From: Opitutia bacterium
GTDB taxonomy: Bacteria; Verrucomicrobiota; Verrucomicrobiia; Opitutales; UBA953
Length of the DNA: 55,870 nt
Direction of reading: 5' to 3'
Assembly (NCBI GenBank): GCA_021204635.1
Contig: JAJPZB010000031.1
Span: forward strand, 1 to 55,870
In this document: positions 34,631 through 42,989 of the stretch, one piece after another
Layout: each line of letters starts with the position of its first letter
How positions within the stretch are numbered: position 1 is the stretch's first letter
Notes under the pieces: generated by a model
Seen by the model: the letters and a program-made list of their open reading frames with translations, nothing else
What the model was told of the DNA's origin: nothing
The model's database searches: none
Position numbers and translations under genes: made by a program

Positions 34631-36631
34631 TCAGACGCCGGAGAACGAGGAAAAACCACCGTCAACAGGAATGATGATTCCCGTGACAAACGCCGACGCC
34701 GGCGAGACCAAAAATTGCAGCGCGCTGCAAAGATCTTCGGGCTCGCCGAAGCGGTGCATTGACGTTTTTGCCAAGACTTTGCCGCCTCGGGCTGTGGGCG
34801 TCTTTCCGTCTTTTTCCAACATCAGAAAGCGATTTTGTTCCGTGATGAAAAATCCCGGGGAAATTGCGTTTACGCGGACGCCGAGCGGCGCGAGGTGTGC
34901 GGAGAGCCATTTCGTGAAATTATCCACAGCGGCTTTCGCGGCTCCGTATGCACCGACTTTCGTCAGCGGCTGGAATGCCGCCATCGAGGAAATATTCACG
35001 ATGCAACCGCGCGTCTTCGTCAGCAATTCGCCGAAGATTTGCGAGGGCAGGATCGTGCCAATCATGTTGAGGCGATTGACGTATTCAAATCCCGCCATAT
35101 CCATTCCAAAGAAACTTTGCGCACACGGAGAATCCGGGCTGCACTGCTCGAGCGGCGTAGTCCCGCGCGGGTCGTTCCCGCCGGCGCCGTTCACGAGAAT
35201 GTCTAGTTTGCCCCAAACTTCTTCCACGCGTTTGCGTGCTGCGGCGAGTGCGTCTTTATCCAAGACATCTGCCGCAATCGCGAGCGTCTGCGTCAAGCCC
35301 TCGCTCGCCAACTTCTTCTGCAACGCCTCCAATTTTGAAAGCGTGCGCCCGATCAATGCGACTTTCGCGCCGGCTTTGAGCAAATTGCGAACCATCACCG
35401 AGCAGAGAACGCCCGCCGCGCCGGTCACGACCGCGACCTTGCCGACGAGCGGTCGGAACGATTGCAAGCCCATCGCGAGCCCGCGCAACTCCGCGAGCCC
35501 GATGACGCGCCCGCCGTAAGAATATCCCGCGTAGCAACCCTTCGTGTTGTCGATATCCATGAGTTTCCCGTGGTCGGGGCGCAGAGGAATTTGCCAGTCG
35601 CTGTCGCCGTTTGCGCGCCGCCGTGCCTCCTCGTTGATGAGGCACTGCATCGCATACGGCATATCCGTGTGGCCGCAAAGGTGAGAATCTGCCTCGCGGA
35701 AACTCTCGCAATCGGAGTCGAACTTCGTGTTGCGGAAGTGCGCGAAATACACGCGGTCTGCAAATTTTTCCATGAGCAAATGCGGCGCGTTCGCGTAAAG
35801 TCCGCCCAAAGAGCCTGTGCAAAGCGTAAATCCTGAGTTCGGCGACGGCACATTTTCGATGAGCCGCTTCATATCCGCCTCGGTGCTCATGATTCGCGGA
35901 AGCCCGAAAATTGGCTTCGGCGGGTCGTCGGGGTGAATCGCCATGCGGATTCCAACCTCTTCGCAAACCGGCATGATCTCGTTCAGAAAATCGTAAAGAT
36001 TTTGCCGCAATTTGTCCGCGTCAATGCCCTCGTAGCGGCGAATCATTTGCAAGAATTGCTCCGGCGTCAGGTCGTCAACCGTCCCGGGTAATCCGAGCAA
36101 AATTGCGTCAGACAAAGCCTTGCGTTCGCCTTCGCCGAGTTTGTCAAAAATTTCGCGGGCGCGTTTCTTCACGTCGTCGGAATAATCCGCCTCGGCGCCG
36201 GCGCGCTTCAAAATGAACATGTCAAACGCCGCGACGCGCGCGGAATCGTATTTCAAAACGCTACTGCCGTCGTTCATCGGGAACGCCAAATCCGAGCGCG
36301 TCCAATCCAAGACCGGCATGAAATTGTAGCAGACGGTTTTCACGCCGCCTCGCGCCAAATTCCGCAGGCTCTGCTTGTAAACATCGATGTAATGCCGCCA
36401 ATCACCCGAGCGCGTTTTAATGTCTTCGTGGACGGCGATGCTCTCCGCCACAACCCACTTCATTCCTGCGTCTGCCACGATTTTCGCGCGCTCTGCCACA
36501 GCGTCTTCCGTCCAGAGTTCGCCGCAGCGAACTTCGTGCAAAGCCGTCACTATTCCGGAAACTCCGGCTTGCCGAATGTCGCGCAAAGTTATCGGGTCAG
36601 AAGGACCATACCATCTCCAGCTCTCAATCAT
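34631..36631 (-). CDS. Fusion of mannonate dehydratase (UxuA) and SDR oxidoreductase (UxuB-like)
   Basis: 666-residue bifunctional protein. Residues 1-389 are a complete mannonate dehydratase: SWRWYGPSDPITLRDIRQAG, NFMPVLDWTRSDL, AIHPDDPP, CTGSLG, HFRNTKF, RPDHGKLMDI and the usual C-terminal GLAELRG. Residues 394-666 are a complete short-chain dehydrogenase: cofactor loop TGAAGVL (403-409), NGAGG (481-485), and catalytic Ser549, Tyr562 and Lys566 (AYGAAK). Only about four residues join them, at codons near 35,460; no stop or frameshift is present. SDRs of this type beside uxuA act as D-mannonate:NAD oxidoreductases (fructuronate reductase). So one polypeptide would take fructuronate to mannonate and then to 2-keto-3-deoxygluconate. 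The fusion is seen; joint catalysis is inferred. Confidence 0.93.
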   Translation of the reverse strand: MIESWRWYGPSDPITLRDIRQAGVSGIVTALHEVRCGELWTEDAVAERAKIVADAGMKWVVAESIAVHEDIKTRSGDWRHYIDVYKQSLRNLARGGVKTVCYNFMPVLDWTRSDLAFPMNDGSSVLKYDSARVAAFDMFILKRAGAEADYSDDVKKRAREIFDKLGEGERKALSDAILLGLPGTVDDLTPEQFLQMIRRYEGIDADKLRQNLYDFLNEIMPVCEEVGIRMAIHPDDPPKPIFGLPRIMSTEADMKRLIENVPSPNSGFTLCTGSLGGLYANAPHLLMEKFADRVYFAHFRNTKFDSDCESFREADSHLCGHTDMPYAMQCLINEEARRRANGDSDWQIPLRPDHGKLMDIDNTKGCYAGYSYGGRVIGLAELRGLAMGLQSFRPLVGKVAVVTGAAGVLCSVMVRNLLKAGAKVALIGRTLSKLEALQKKLASEGLTQTLAIAADVLDKDALAAARKRVEEVWGKLDILVNGAGGNDPRGTTPLEQCSPDSPCAQSFFGMDMAGFEYVNRLNMIGTILPSQIFGELLTKTRGCIVNISSMAAFQPLTKVGAYGAAKAAVDNFTKWLSAHLAPLGVRVNAISPGFFITEQNRFLMLEKDGKTPTARGGKVLAKTSMHRFGEPEDLCSALQFLVSPASAFVTGIIIPVDGGFSSFSGV

Positions 36632-36659
36632 TTTGTTTAAGTCTCCAATTTAAAAATTT

Positions 36660-37754
36660 TTAACGATCCACGCGGGCAGTTCCACCCTTCATGGCCTTTT
36701 CCACTTCGGCGAGCGAGGCGGTCGAAGTGTCGCCGGGCGTCGTCATCGCCAACGCACCGTGAGCGCAGCCGCAGTTCACCGCGTACTGCGGTCCCTTGCC
36801 CGCCAAAAATCCGTAAATCAGCCCCGAGGCGAACGAATCTCCGCCGCCGACGCGGTCGAAAATTTCCAGCTTCGGGAACGAGATCGAATCGTAAAATTCG
36901 CCGTCGCAGAAGAGCAGTGCCGCCCAGTCGTTCACGGTCGCCGTTCTCGCGACGCGCAGCGTTGTCGCCACAGCCTTGAAGCCAAATTCCTTCACGGCAC
37001 GCAAAATCATGCTGCGATATGAATCGCGATCGATCTTGGAAAAATCGTCAGTTGCGCCTTCGATTTTCAGCCCGAGAGCCGCCTGGAAATCTTCTTCGTT
37101 CCCGATCATCACATCGACAAACGGCGCAATCGCGCGATTCACTTCCTGCGCCCGCGCCTGCCCGCCGACGCTTTTCCAAAGCGACGGGCGATAATTCAAA
37201 TCGTATGAAACGATGGTTCCGTGCTTCCGCGCCGCGCGCACAGCCTCGATCGCCACCAAGCCCGTCGTATCGGAAAGCCCCGCGAAAATCCCGCCGGTGT
37301 GAAGCCAGCGCACGCCGTTTTCCCCGAAAATCGTATCCCAATCGATTTCTCCGGGCTTCATTTGGCTTGTGGCGCTCAGCCCGCGGTCAGAGCAGCCAAC
37401 CGCCGCGCGAATGCCGAAACCGCGCTCCGTGAAATTGAGCCCCACGCGGCAGTCGCGACCAATCCCGTCAAACGGCTTCCATTGCACGAGGCTCAAATCC
37501 AAGCCGCCTTCCATCATGCAATCTTCTAAGAGCCGCCCGACCGGATTGTCGCAAATCGCCGTCACGACGGCGCCGCGCATTTTGAAACACCGGCGCAGCC
37601 CGCGCGCGACATTGTATTCGCCACCTCCTTCGCAGACGTGAAAGTCGCGGGTTGTGTGGATTCTGCCTTCGCCGGGATCGAGGCGCAACATGACTTCGCC
37701 GAGAGACACAATGTCCCAGCGGCATTTTTCGGGAGGTTTTATGAACAACGACAT
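36660..37754 (-). CDS. kdgK: 2-keto-3-deoxygluconate kinase (PfkB family)
   Basis: 364-residue ribokinase-type sugar kinase phosphorylating KDG to KDPG. N-terminal GEVMLRLDPGEGRI with substrate loop CEGGGEYNVARGL, and C-terminal anion hole/catalytic Asp in DRVGGGDSFASG (about 300-311, Asp306). SYDLNYRPSLWKS is typical of KDG kinases. First gene of the operon; the operon context removes most doubt about substrate. About 140 bases upstream separate it from the divergent RlmI-like gene; I see no clear promoter or regulator site there, only an 8-bp inverted repeat GCCACCGT/ACGGTGGC at 37830-37867. Confidence 0.93.
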   Translation of the reverse strand: MSLFIKPPEKCRWDIVSLGEVMLRLDPGEGRIHTTRDFHVCEGGGEYNVARGLRRCFKMRGAVVTAICDNPVGRLLEDCMMEGGLDLSLVQWKPFDGIGRDCRVGLNFTERGFGIRAAVGCSDRGLSATSQMKPGEIDWDTIFGENGVRWLHTGGIFAGLSDTTGLVAIEAVRAARKHGTIVSYDLNYRPSLWKSVGGQARAQEVNRAIAPFVDVMIGNEEDFQAALGLKIEGATDDFSKIDRDSYRSMILRAVKEFGFKAVATTLRVARTATVNDWAALLFCDGEFYDSISFPKLEIFDRVGGGDSFASGLIYGFLAGKGPQYAVNCGCAHGALAMTTPGDTSTASLAEVEKAMKGGTARVDR

Positions 37755-37894
37755 ATTATTGCCACGATCTTAACAATTCCGTGGTAAAAGTCGAGAAGCA
37801 CGGGGCAGGGGAAATGGCGCTCCGGCGTCGCCACCGTTGCGGCAAAAAGTTTTCTCGCGACGGTGGCCGGCGGGCGTAAAACTCGGCGCGAGTC

Positions 37895-39052
37895 ATGAAG
37901 CAGATTCGGTTGAAATTTTCAAAGCATATGCCGCGCGTCCTCCGCGGACACCCTTGGGTATTTGCCGGAGAAATCGAAACTCCGCCAAAAATCGACGACG
38001 GCGCAGCAACAGAGCTTCTCGACGCTCGCGGGCATTCACTCGGCGTCGGGATTTGGAGTGGAAAGTCGAAAATCGTTTGGCGCAGATTTTCGCGAACTGT
38101 CTGCGAGTGGGATGCAGATTTCATTTTCCCCGCGCTCGAAAAATCTGTTGCGCGGCGCGGGAGCGCGACGCCGTGTTGCCGCCTCGTCTGGTCCGAAGCC
38201 GATTCGTTGCCAGGGTTGGTGGTGGACAAATTTGAGGACACGCTCGTCATTCAGGCGCTGACGGTGGGGGCAGACAAGCGGCAGGGCGAAGTCGCAGAAT
38301 GGCTGGACGCAAAATTTTCACCTGCCGAAATAATTTTTCGCAACGATGCCCCGACGCGGAGATTCGAGGGCTTGGGAAATTCCGTCGATTTTTACAAGGG
38401 AAAAATTCACACGCCGCGCTGGTTTAAAATCGAAGGCTTGGAATATTTTCTCGATTTGGCAAACGGGCAAAAAACCGGATTTTACTTGGATCAGCGGGAG
38501 CAACACAGGCACGTCGCGGGAAATTTTGCAGGCGGCCGCAGCGTGCTCGACGCTTGTTGCAACCAAGGCGGATTCGCCATGCAATGCGCCAAACACGGTG
38601 CGGTTGACGTTCTCGGCATCGATGTTTCCTCTGCGGCAATCGAGGCGTGCAAAAAGAATTGCGAGCGCAACGGGATTGTTGTGGCGAGCTTCGAGGAAGC
38701 GAACATCTTCGATTGGTTTGGCGACAACAAAGAGAAAAAATTCGACTTGATTATTCTCGATCCACCACCGTTCGCGCGCACGAAATCCGCGATCGAAGGC
38801 GCAATGCGCGGATACAAAGAACTGAATTTGCGCGCGTTGAAAATGCTCACGCCTGGCGGCATTCTCGCAACATACTCGTGCTCGCAGAGAGTTGGCTTGG
38901 AAACATTCGTCGAGATTGTGGCGGACGCCGCAACAGACGCGCGCCGCGACGTGCGCATGCTCGAAATCACGGGGCAACCGGCGGATCATCCGTCGCTGCT
39001 GAATTTTCCCGAGAGCCGCTACCTCAAAGGGCTCATCGTCCAAGCGGAATAA
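37895..39052 (+). CDS. rlmI: Class I SAM-dependent rRNA methyltransferase, RlmI-like
   Basis: 385-residue RNA cytosine methyltransferase family. An N-terminal PUA domain (RGHPWVFAGEIETPP) and EEHGL-type substrate domain are followed by the Rossmann fold with motif I VLDACCNQGGFAMQCAKHGA and the m5C motif IV LDPPPFARTKSA; TYSCSQRV supplies the second Cys region. RlmI in E. coli makes m5C1962 of 23S rRNA; the target here is inferred. A GGGTTGGTGG word falls in the coding sequence (38216, read LPGLVVDKF). Confidence 0.88.
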   Translation: MKQIRLKFSKHMPRVLRGHPWVFAGEIETPPKIDDGAATELLDARGHSLGVGIWSGKSKIVWRRFSRTVCEWDADFIFPALEKSVARRGSATPCCRLVWSEADSLPGLVVDKFEDTLVIQALTVGADKRQGEVAEWLDAKFSPAEIIFRNDAPTRRFEGLGNSVDFYKGKIHTPRWFKIEGLEYFLDLANGQKTGFYLDQREQHRHVAGNFAGGRSVLDACCNQGGFAMQCAKHGAVDVLGIDVSSAAIEACKKNCERNGIVVASFEEANIFDWFGDNKEKKFDLIILDPPPFARTKSAIEGAMRGYKELNLRALKMLTPGGILATYSCSQRVGLETFVEIVADAATDARRDVRMLEITGQPADHPSLLNFPESRYLKGLIVQAE

Positions 39053-39112
39053 AATCCTGCCACAACTATTTCTGTGTTGAAAACGGCACGTCTCGCAAAC
39101 GACGATTCGCGC

Positions 39113-41518
39113 ATGGATTTCAGGATTTTTCGCTTTGTTGCCATAGTTGTGGTCGGGTTGGTGGTGGCGTTGTCGTCGCAACCGGCATTGTTGCGGGCTG
39201 CCCCAATTCCCGCAGGAGATCTCGACAAGGCATTTCTCTGCTCGCGGCAGGATGTTGGGCAACCGCGCCGCGACCGCTCGGTTGCGGGGGAGCCGCTCCG
39301 CATCGCAGGCAAAAATTTCGACAACGGCATAGGCACGTACGCCACTTCGATGATTCCACTCGACGTTCGTGGTAAAGAATTTTCCGGAGTTGTCGGCATC
39401 GACGATTGTGGTGGCAACAATGGCAGCAGCGTCGAATTTCGCATCCTCGGCGCGCGAAAAATTTTGTGGTCCTCCGGCGCCATGAAAAAGGGCGTGGCGA
39501 AAAAATTCCGCATCACGATCCCTGCGGGGACGCGGAAAATTTACTTGGCTGCATTTGCAGGCGGCGACGATGCCGGCAACAATGCCGATTGGGCAAACCT
39601 GTCGTGGAGTGGCGCCACCACCAACCCACCTGCCACAAAGCCGCTCACCACTAACCCACTTGCCACCACCGAGCAGGTTTCCACCACCAACCCACCCGCC
39701 ACCAAGGCTCCCACCACCAACCCGGCGACGCTCGTGGTTCGCGGGAAAGATTTCGGGCTTGTTCCCAACAAAGAGAACGACGCCACAAAGGCGCTTTGCA
39801 ACGCACTCGAAAAACTTGCCGCGAATGGTGGTGGCATCTTGGAAATCGAGAAGGGCGAGTACCACTTTCGCGCCGAGAACGCATTGCAAATGTCGTTCTA
39901 CGTTTCCAACCACGAACAACCGCCGGTGCGCCCCGTGCAAATCCCGCTCGTCGATTTGCACAACGTCGAGATTCGCGGGAACGGCTCTACATTTATTCTG
40001 CACGGCGAAAGCCTCGGAGTGCTTTTCATGGACTGCGACAACGTGACGCTCGACAACGTGAAAATCGACTACGCGCAGTCAATTTTTTCAGAGGCGAAAG
40101 TCGTCGCATTCAAAAACGCCACCACCATCGTGGAAATCGACAACAAGGCGTTTCCGTACGAAATTCGCGACGGGAAGTTGCGCTTCAAATGCAATGGTGG
40201 CGAGCGTGGCGTGCTTGCCGTGACCGCATTTCGCGCGAAGACAAAAAACATCGTCGAGCGCACTTCCGACATTGTTTTCGATGGTGGCGCGGAAGAAATT
40301 GCCGGCGGGAGAATTGCTCTGCGCAAAGATTTTTCCCGCGAGGGCGCGGGCGTGAAAGTCGGCGACACACTCACGCTGCGCACATATGAGCGCCCGCAAC
40401 CGGCATGCGTGATTTATCGCGCAACAAACACGACGCTCTCCGATGTCGCGATTTCTTCGAGCTTCGGCATGGCGCTTCTCGCGCAACGTTGCAAGAACGT
40501 GGCGTTTTTCGGGAAATCCGGGTTTGTGGCGAAAACGGCGGGAACCTTTCCGCGACCCGAGACGGGGCGCGTGTATTCCGCCTCGGCAGACGCCACGCAC
40601 TTTTCCAACGTCGCGGGGAAAGTCGTCGTCGCGAACGCGTTTTTTGAAACCATGCTCGACGACGCGCTGAACGTGCATTCCACCTGCCTCGCGATCGACG
40701 CCATTGTGGCGGGCAACAAACTGCGTTGCCGCTTCGTGCACCCACAGTCTGTTGGGTTCGAGGTTTTCATGCCCGGGGAAACTCTGCGATTTATCAAGGG
40801 GAAAACGCTCGAGCCGGGTGCGGAACTCAAAGTCGCCGCCGTGGAAAAACTCGGCAACAATGAACTCATGATAACGCTTGCCGGCAATGTTCCAGCCGAG
40901 TACGACGTCGGCGACGCCGTCGAGAATGCCGATTTCCAGCCCAAAGTGATTTTCCGCAACAATCTCGTCCAAAACAATCGCGCCCGCGGAATCCTCGTGA
41001 CGACGCCGAAAAAAGTGCTCATCGAGAACAACGTCTTTCGCAATGTTGCGGGATCGGCGATTCTTCTCGCCGGCGACGCGCAGGGTTGGTTTGAAAGCGG
41101 CGCTTGCGAAAATGTCGCAATCCGCAACAATAAATTCGAGAACAACCTGACGTCGCGATTCCAATTCACAAACGCGATAATCTCAATTTGCCCCGAGGTG
41201 AAAGATCTCGCGAATCAGAAGAAGTTTTACCACCGCAACATTCTCATCGAAAACAACGAGTTCAACACCTTCGACGTGCCATTGTTGTATGCGCTCTCGA
41301 CGCAAAACCTGACTTTCCGCAACAATAAAATCCGCTACAACAATGACTTCGCGGGCTGGGGGCAAAAAAAATTTCGCTTCGTGAAATGCGCCGGCGTCGC
41401 GATTTACAACAATAAATTTTTACCCGCCGGCAAAAAGATTTCTCTTGACGATTGCGATCTCGAGATGACCGCGCCTGAGGAAATCGGCTTTGTTGCGCCC
41501 GCCGGCAACAAACCCTGA
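39113..41518 (+). CDS. Secreted NPCBM and GH110-like beta-helix glycosidase
   Basis: 801 residues from the ATG at 39113, which directly precedes a signal peptide (MDFRIFRFVAIVVVGLVVAL); an upstream GTG start at 39074 would bury it. Residues ~35-160 are an NPCBM carbohydrate-binding module (NFDNGIGTYATSMIPLDV, GKEFSGVVGIDDCGGNN). A Thr/Asn/Pro linker (~165-210) follows, encoded by CCACCAACCC repeats. The rest is a right-handed beta helix (IEIEKGEYHF-like start, NVTLDNVKIDYAQSIF, repeated IRNNKFENN) with ETMLDDALNVHSTCLAI, the block typical of GH110 alpha-1,3-galactosidases that trim blood-group B-type or linear galactose. Host-glycan use is inferred. Confidence 0.78.
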   Translation: MDFRIFRFVAIVVVGLVVALSSQPALLRAAPIPAGDLDKAFLCSRQDVGQPRRDRSVAGEPLRIAGKNFDNGIGTYATSMIPLDVRGKEFSGVVGIDDCGGNNGSSVEFRILGARKILWSSGAMKKGVAKKFRITIPAGTRKIYLAAFAGGDDAGNNADWANLSWSGATTNPPATKPLTTNPLATTEQVSTTNPPATKAPTTNPATLVVRGKDFGLVPNKENDATKALCNALEKLAANGGGILEIEKGEYHFRAENALQMSFYVSNHEQPPVRPVQIPLVDLHNVEIRGNGSTFILHGESLGVLFMDCDNVTLDNVKIDYAQSIFSEAKVVAFKNATTIVEIDNKAFPYEIRDGKLRFKCNGGERGVLAVTAFRAKTKNIVERTSDIVFDGGAEEIAGGRIALRKDFSREGAGVKVGDTLTLRTYERPQPACVIYRATNTTLSDVAISSSFGMALLAQRCKNVAFFGKSGFVAKTAGTFPRPETGRVYSASADATHFSNVAGKVVVANAFFETMLDDALNVHSTCLAIDAIVAGNKLRCRFVHPQSVGFEVFMPGETLRFIKGKTLEPGAELKVAAVEKLGNNELMITLAGNVPAEYDVGDAVENADFQPKVIFRNNLVQNNRARGILVTTPKKVLIENNVFRNVAGSAILLAGDAQGWFESGACENVAIRNNKFENNLTSRFQFTNAIISICPEVKDLANQKKFYHRNILIENNEFNTFDVPLLYALSTQNLTFRNNKIRYNNDFAGWGQKKFRFVKCAGVAIYNNKFLPAGKKISLDDCDLEMTAPEEIGFVAPAGNKP
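39611..39724 (+). repeat. CCACCAACCC repeat cluster 3, in frame (GH110-like linker)
   Basis: At least four CCACCAACCC-type copies (about 39619, 39650, 39684, 39713) lie in frame and are read as TTNP, giving the Thr/Pro linker between the NPCBM and catalytic domains. The C-rich strand is the coding strand. Confidence 0.85.
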
Positions 41519-41543
41519 GCGCCCGCGTCTGCTGCTGCGGCTA

Positions 41544-42920
41544 CTAGTTTTCGGGCTTGACGAGCTCGAGCTCCGACGACACGCACGAGCCGAGCGAGTA
41601 TCCGCCTTTCCCCGCCGTGGCAAACAGTGGCGGCTCGGGCAAAATGAGATCAAAGCCGCGAGCTTTCCGCATGGCGTTCATTTTTTGCCACATGAGAAAA
41701 TCGATGATCACGGGATTCGCGCTGAGCCAAACCTCCTTCTCGGAAGTCGTGTAGTTTTGGTTGAAAACGGGTCCGCCGATAAACTGATATTTTTCGAGCG
41801 AGAGAATCGTGAGCTCAAATTTTTTGCGGAACTCCGGGATTGTGGCGACTGAGACTGCCATTTGAACCGCGTTGGCGGGGTTCTCGAGAAAACGCCGCTG
41901 GTTGCTCACATTCCAGATCGTCGCGTTCCCGATCGCGGCGGAAACTCCGAGCGCGGGCAGGTCTGACGCGACCGGAAGATTTATCCAGAAATCGACGTCG
42001 AAAAGCAGCGGAATCGGCAGGAAGCTTTTGCGCTCGTTTGCGAGGTCTTCCATGGTTCGCGCGAAAGCGGTGGTGGGCTCGCGCGACGGCAGGTTGTTCT
42101 CGTAGAACCATTTCCCGTTGTAAAAATTTCCTGTGTCGAGCGCGATAACCGGCGAACCTTCCCAGAAAAAGTCGTTGGGCTTGCGATATGGTGGCAAGTA
42201 GCCGGAAGCCCGCAACGTGCGCTCCTGCAAATCGACAATCAAAACATTTTCCGCAGAAAAACCGCGCTTAGCGAGAGCCCGCCGGACTGCGCGCGTGAGG
42301 TTTTTGGGCGTCTCAAAACCGCGTCCCGAAGCCGTGTAAATTTTCAATGCAACTTTTTTCTTTTCGGCGGGGACGAGTTGCCTACCGGTCTTTTTCTCGT
42401 AGGAAGAAAGCAGGAACTCGACGGCTTTGTTGTAGGCGGCGGTGGAAAAATCTGCGACGCTGCTCTCGAACAAAAATTTGCGCTGCGGCTCGGGGAAACT
42501 TTCCACGATAGGCGTTGTCGTTATCGCGGGCGCGATTGTTGTCGTTGTCGTGGCGGGGTTGGAGGTGGGCGTGACCACGCGCGGCGTCTGCTCGTTTGTG
42601 GTGGCGGGGGTTTGTTGCGGGCTCGCACCGGCATTGTTGCTGCGGGCGCCTTCGTCTGCGCTCGCAGTGAGGTCTATCCCTGCGAATTTCTTCACAACGA
42701 TGGGCGCGGCGGCATTGTTGTCAGAGCCCTGAACCGGGTTGGTGGTGGACGCCGGGTTGGTGGTGGCAGCCGGGTTGGTGGTGGCAACCTGGTTAGTGGT
42801 GGCGGTTGGGTTGGTGGTGGACACCGGGTTGGTGGTGGAATCGTCCTCGGCGAAGAGGGTGCCCGCGACCGCAACAAAGCCGAATGCGCAGAGCAGAATT
42901 TTTTTCAAGAGAAAATTCAT
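41544..42920 (-). CDS. Exported DUF362-like protein with Thr/Asn/Pro-rich N-terminus
   Basis: 458 residues from the ATG at 42920, chosen because a signal peptide (MNFLLKKILLCAFGFVAVAG) follows it. Residues ~25-55 are six tandem copies of a six-residue unit [AST]-TTNP-x encoded by an 18-bp repeat. Then comes a second Thr/Pro-rich stretch and from ~150 a domain with VALKIYTASGRGFETPKNLTRAV, RALAKRGFSAENVLIVDLQERTLRASGYLPPYR and later LPVASDLPALGVSAAIGN, resembling the DUF362 family. No CxxxC cluster for iron-sulfur binding is seen. Function unknown; it lies just downstream of the mre-mrdA cluster. Confidence 0.6.
   Translation of the reverse strand: MNFLLKKILLCAFGFVAVAGTLFAEDDSTTNPVSTTNPTATTNQVATTNPAATTNPASTTNPVQGSDNNAAAPIVVKKFAGIDLTASADEGARSNNAGASPQQTPATTNEQTPRVVTPTSNPATTTTTIAPAITTTPIVESFPEPQRKFLFESSVADFSTAAYNKAVEFLLSSYEKKTGRQLVPAEKKKVALKIYTASGRGFETPKNLTRAVRRALAKRGFSAENVLIVDLQERTLRASGYLPPYRKPNDFFWEGSPVIALDTGNFYNGKWFYENNLPSREPTTAFARTMEDLANERKSFLPIPLLFDVDFWINLPVASDLPALGVSAAIGNATIWNVSNQRRFLENPANAVQMAVSVATIPEFRKKFELTILSLEKYQFIGGPVFNQNYTTSEKEVWLSANPVIIDFLMWQKMNAMRKARGFDLILPEPPLFATAGKGGYSLGSCVSSELELVKPEN
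42734..42842 (+). repeat. GGGTTGGTGGTGG repeat cluster 4, in frame
   Basis: Six tandem 18-bp units (about 42737, 42755, 42773, 42791, 42809, 42827), the most regular copy of the family, read on the minus strand as repeated TTNP units at the N-terminus of the DUF362-like protein. Variation among units is mainly in the sixth codon (A, V, T, S) plus one TTNQ. Confidence 0.9.
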
Positions 42921-42989
42921 GGTTGTAAGTTTGTCAAAAAGCATTGTGGCGGGCAAATTTGTTCCCAAGCCCCACAACAATCTTGGGGC

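Noticed and set aside
34631..36631. Fusion caused by an assembly error
   Set aside because: The frame is continuous, both domains are complete, and the linker is natural in composition; still worth a read-level check.
37830..37867. Inverted repeat GCCACCGT/ACGGTGGC as an operator of the uronate operon
   Set aside because: Short arms with a 22-base loop in GC-rich DNA; no support beyond chance.
38318..40003. 561-codon minus-strand frame
   Set aside because: Runs across two real plus-strand genes and the in-frame repeat; Arg/Cys-rich and without motifs.
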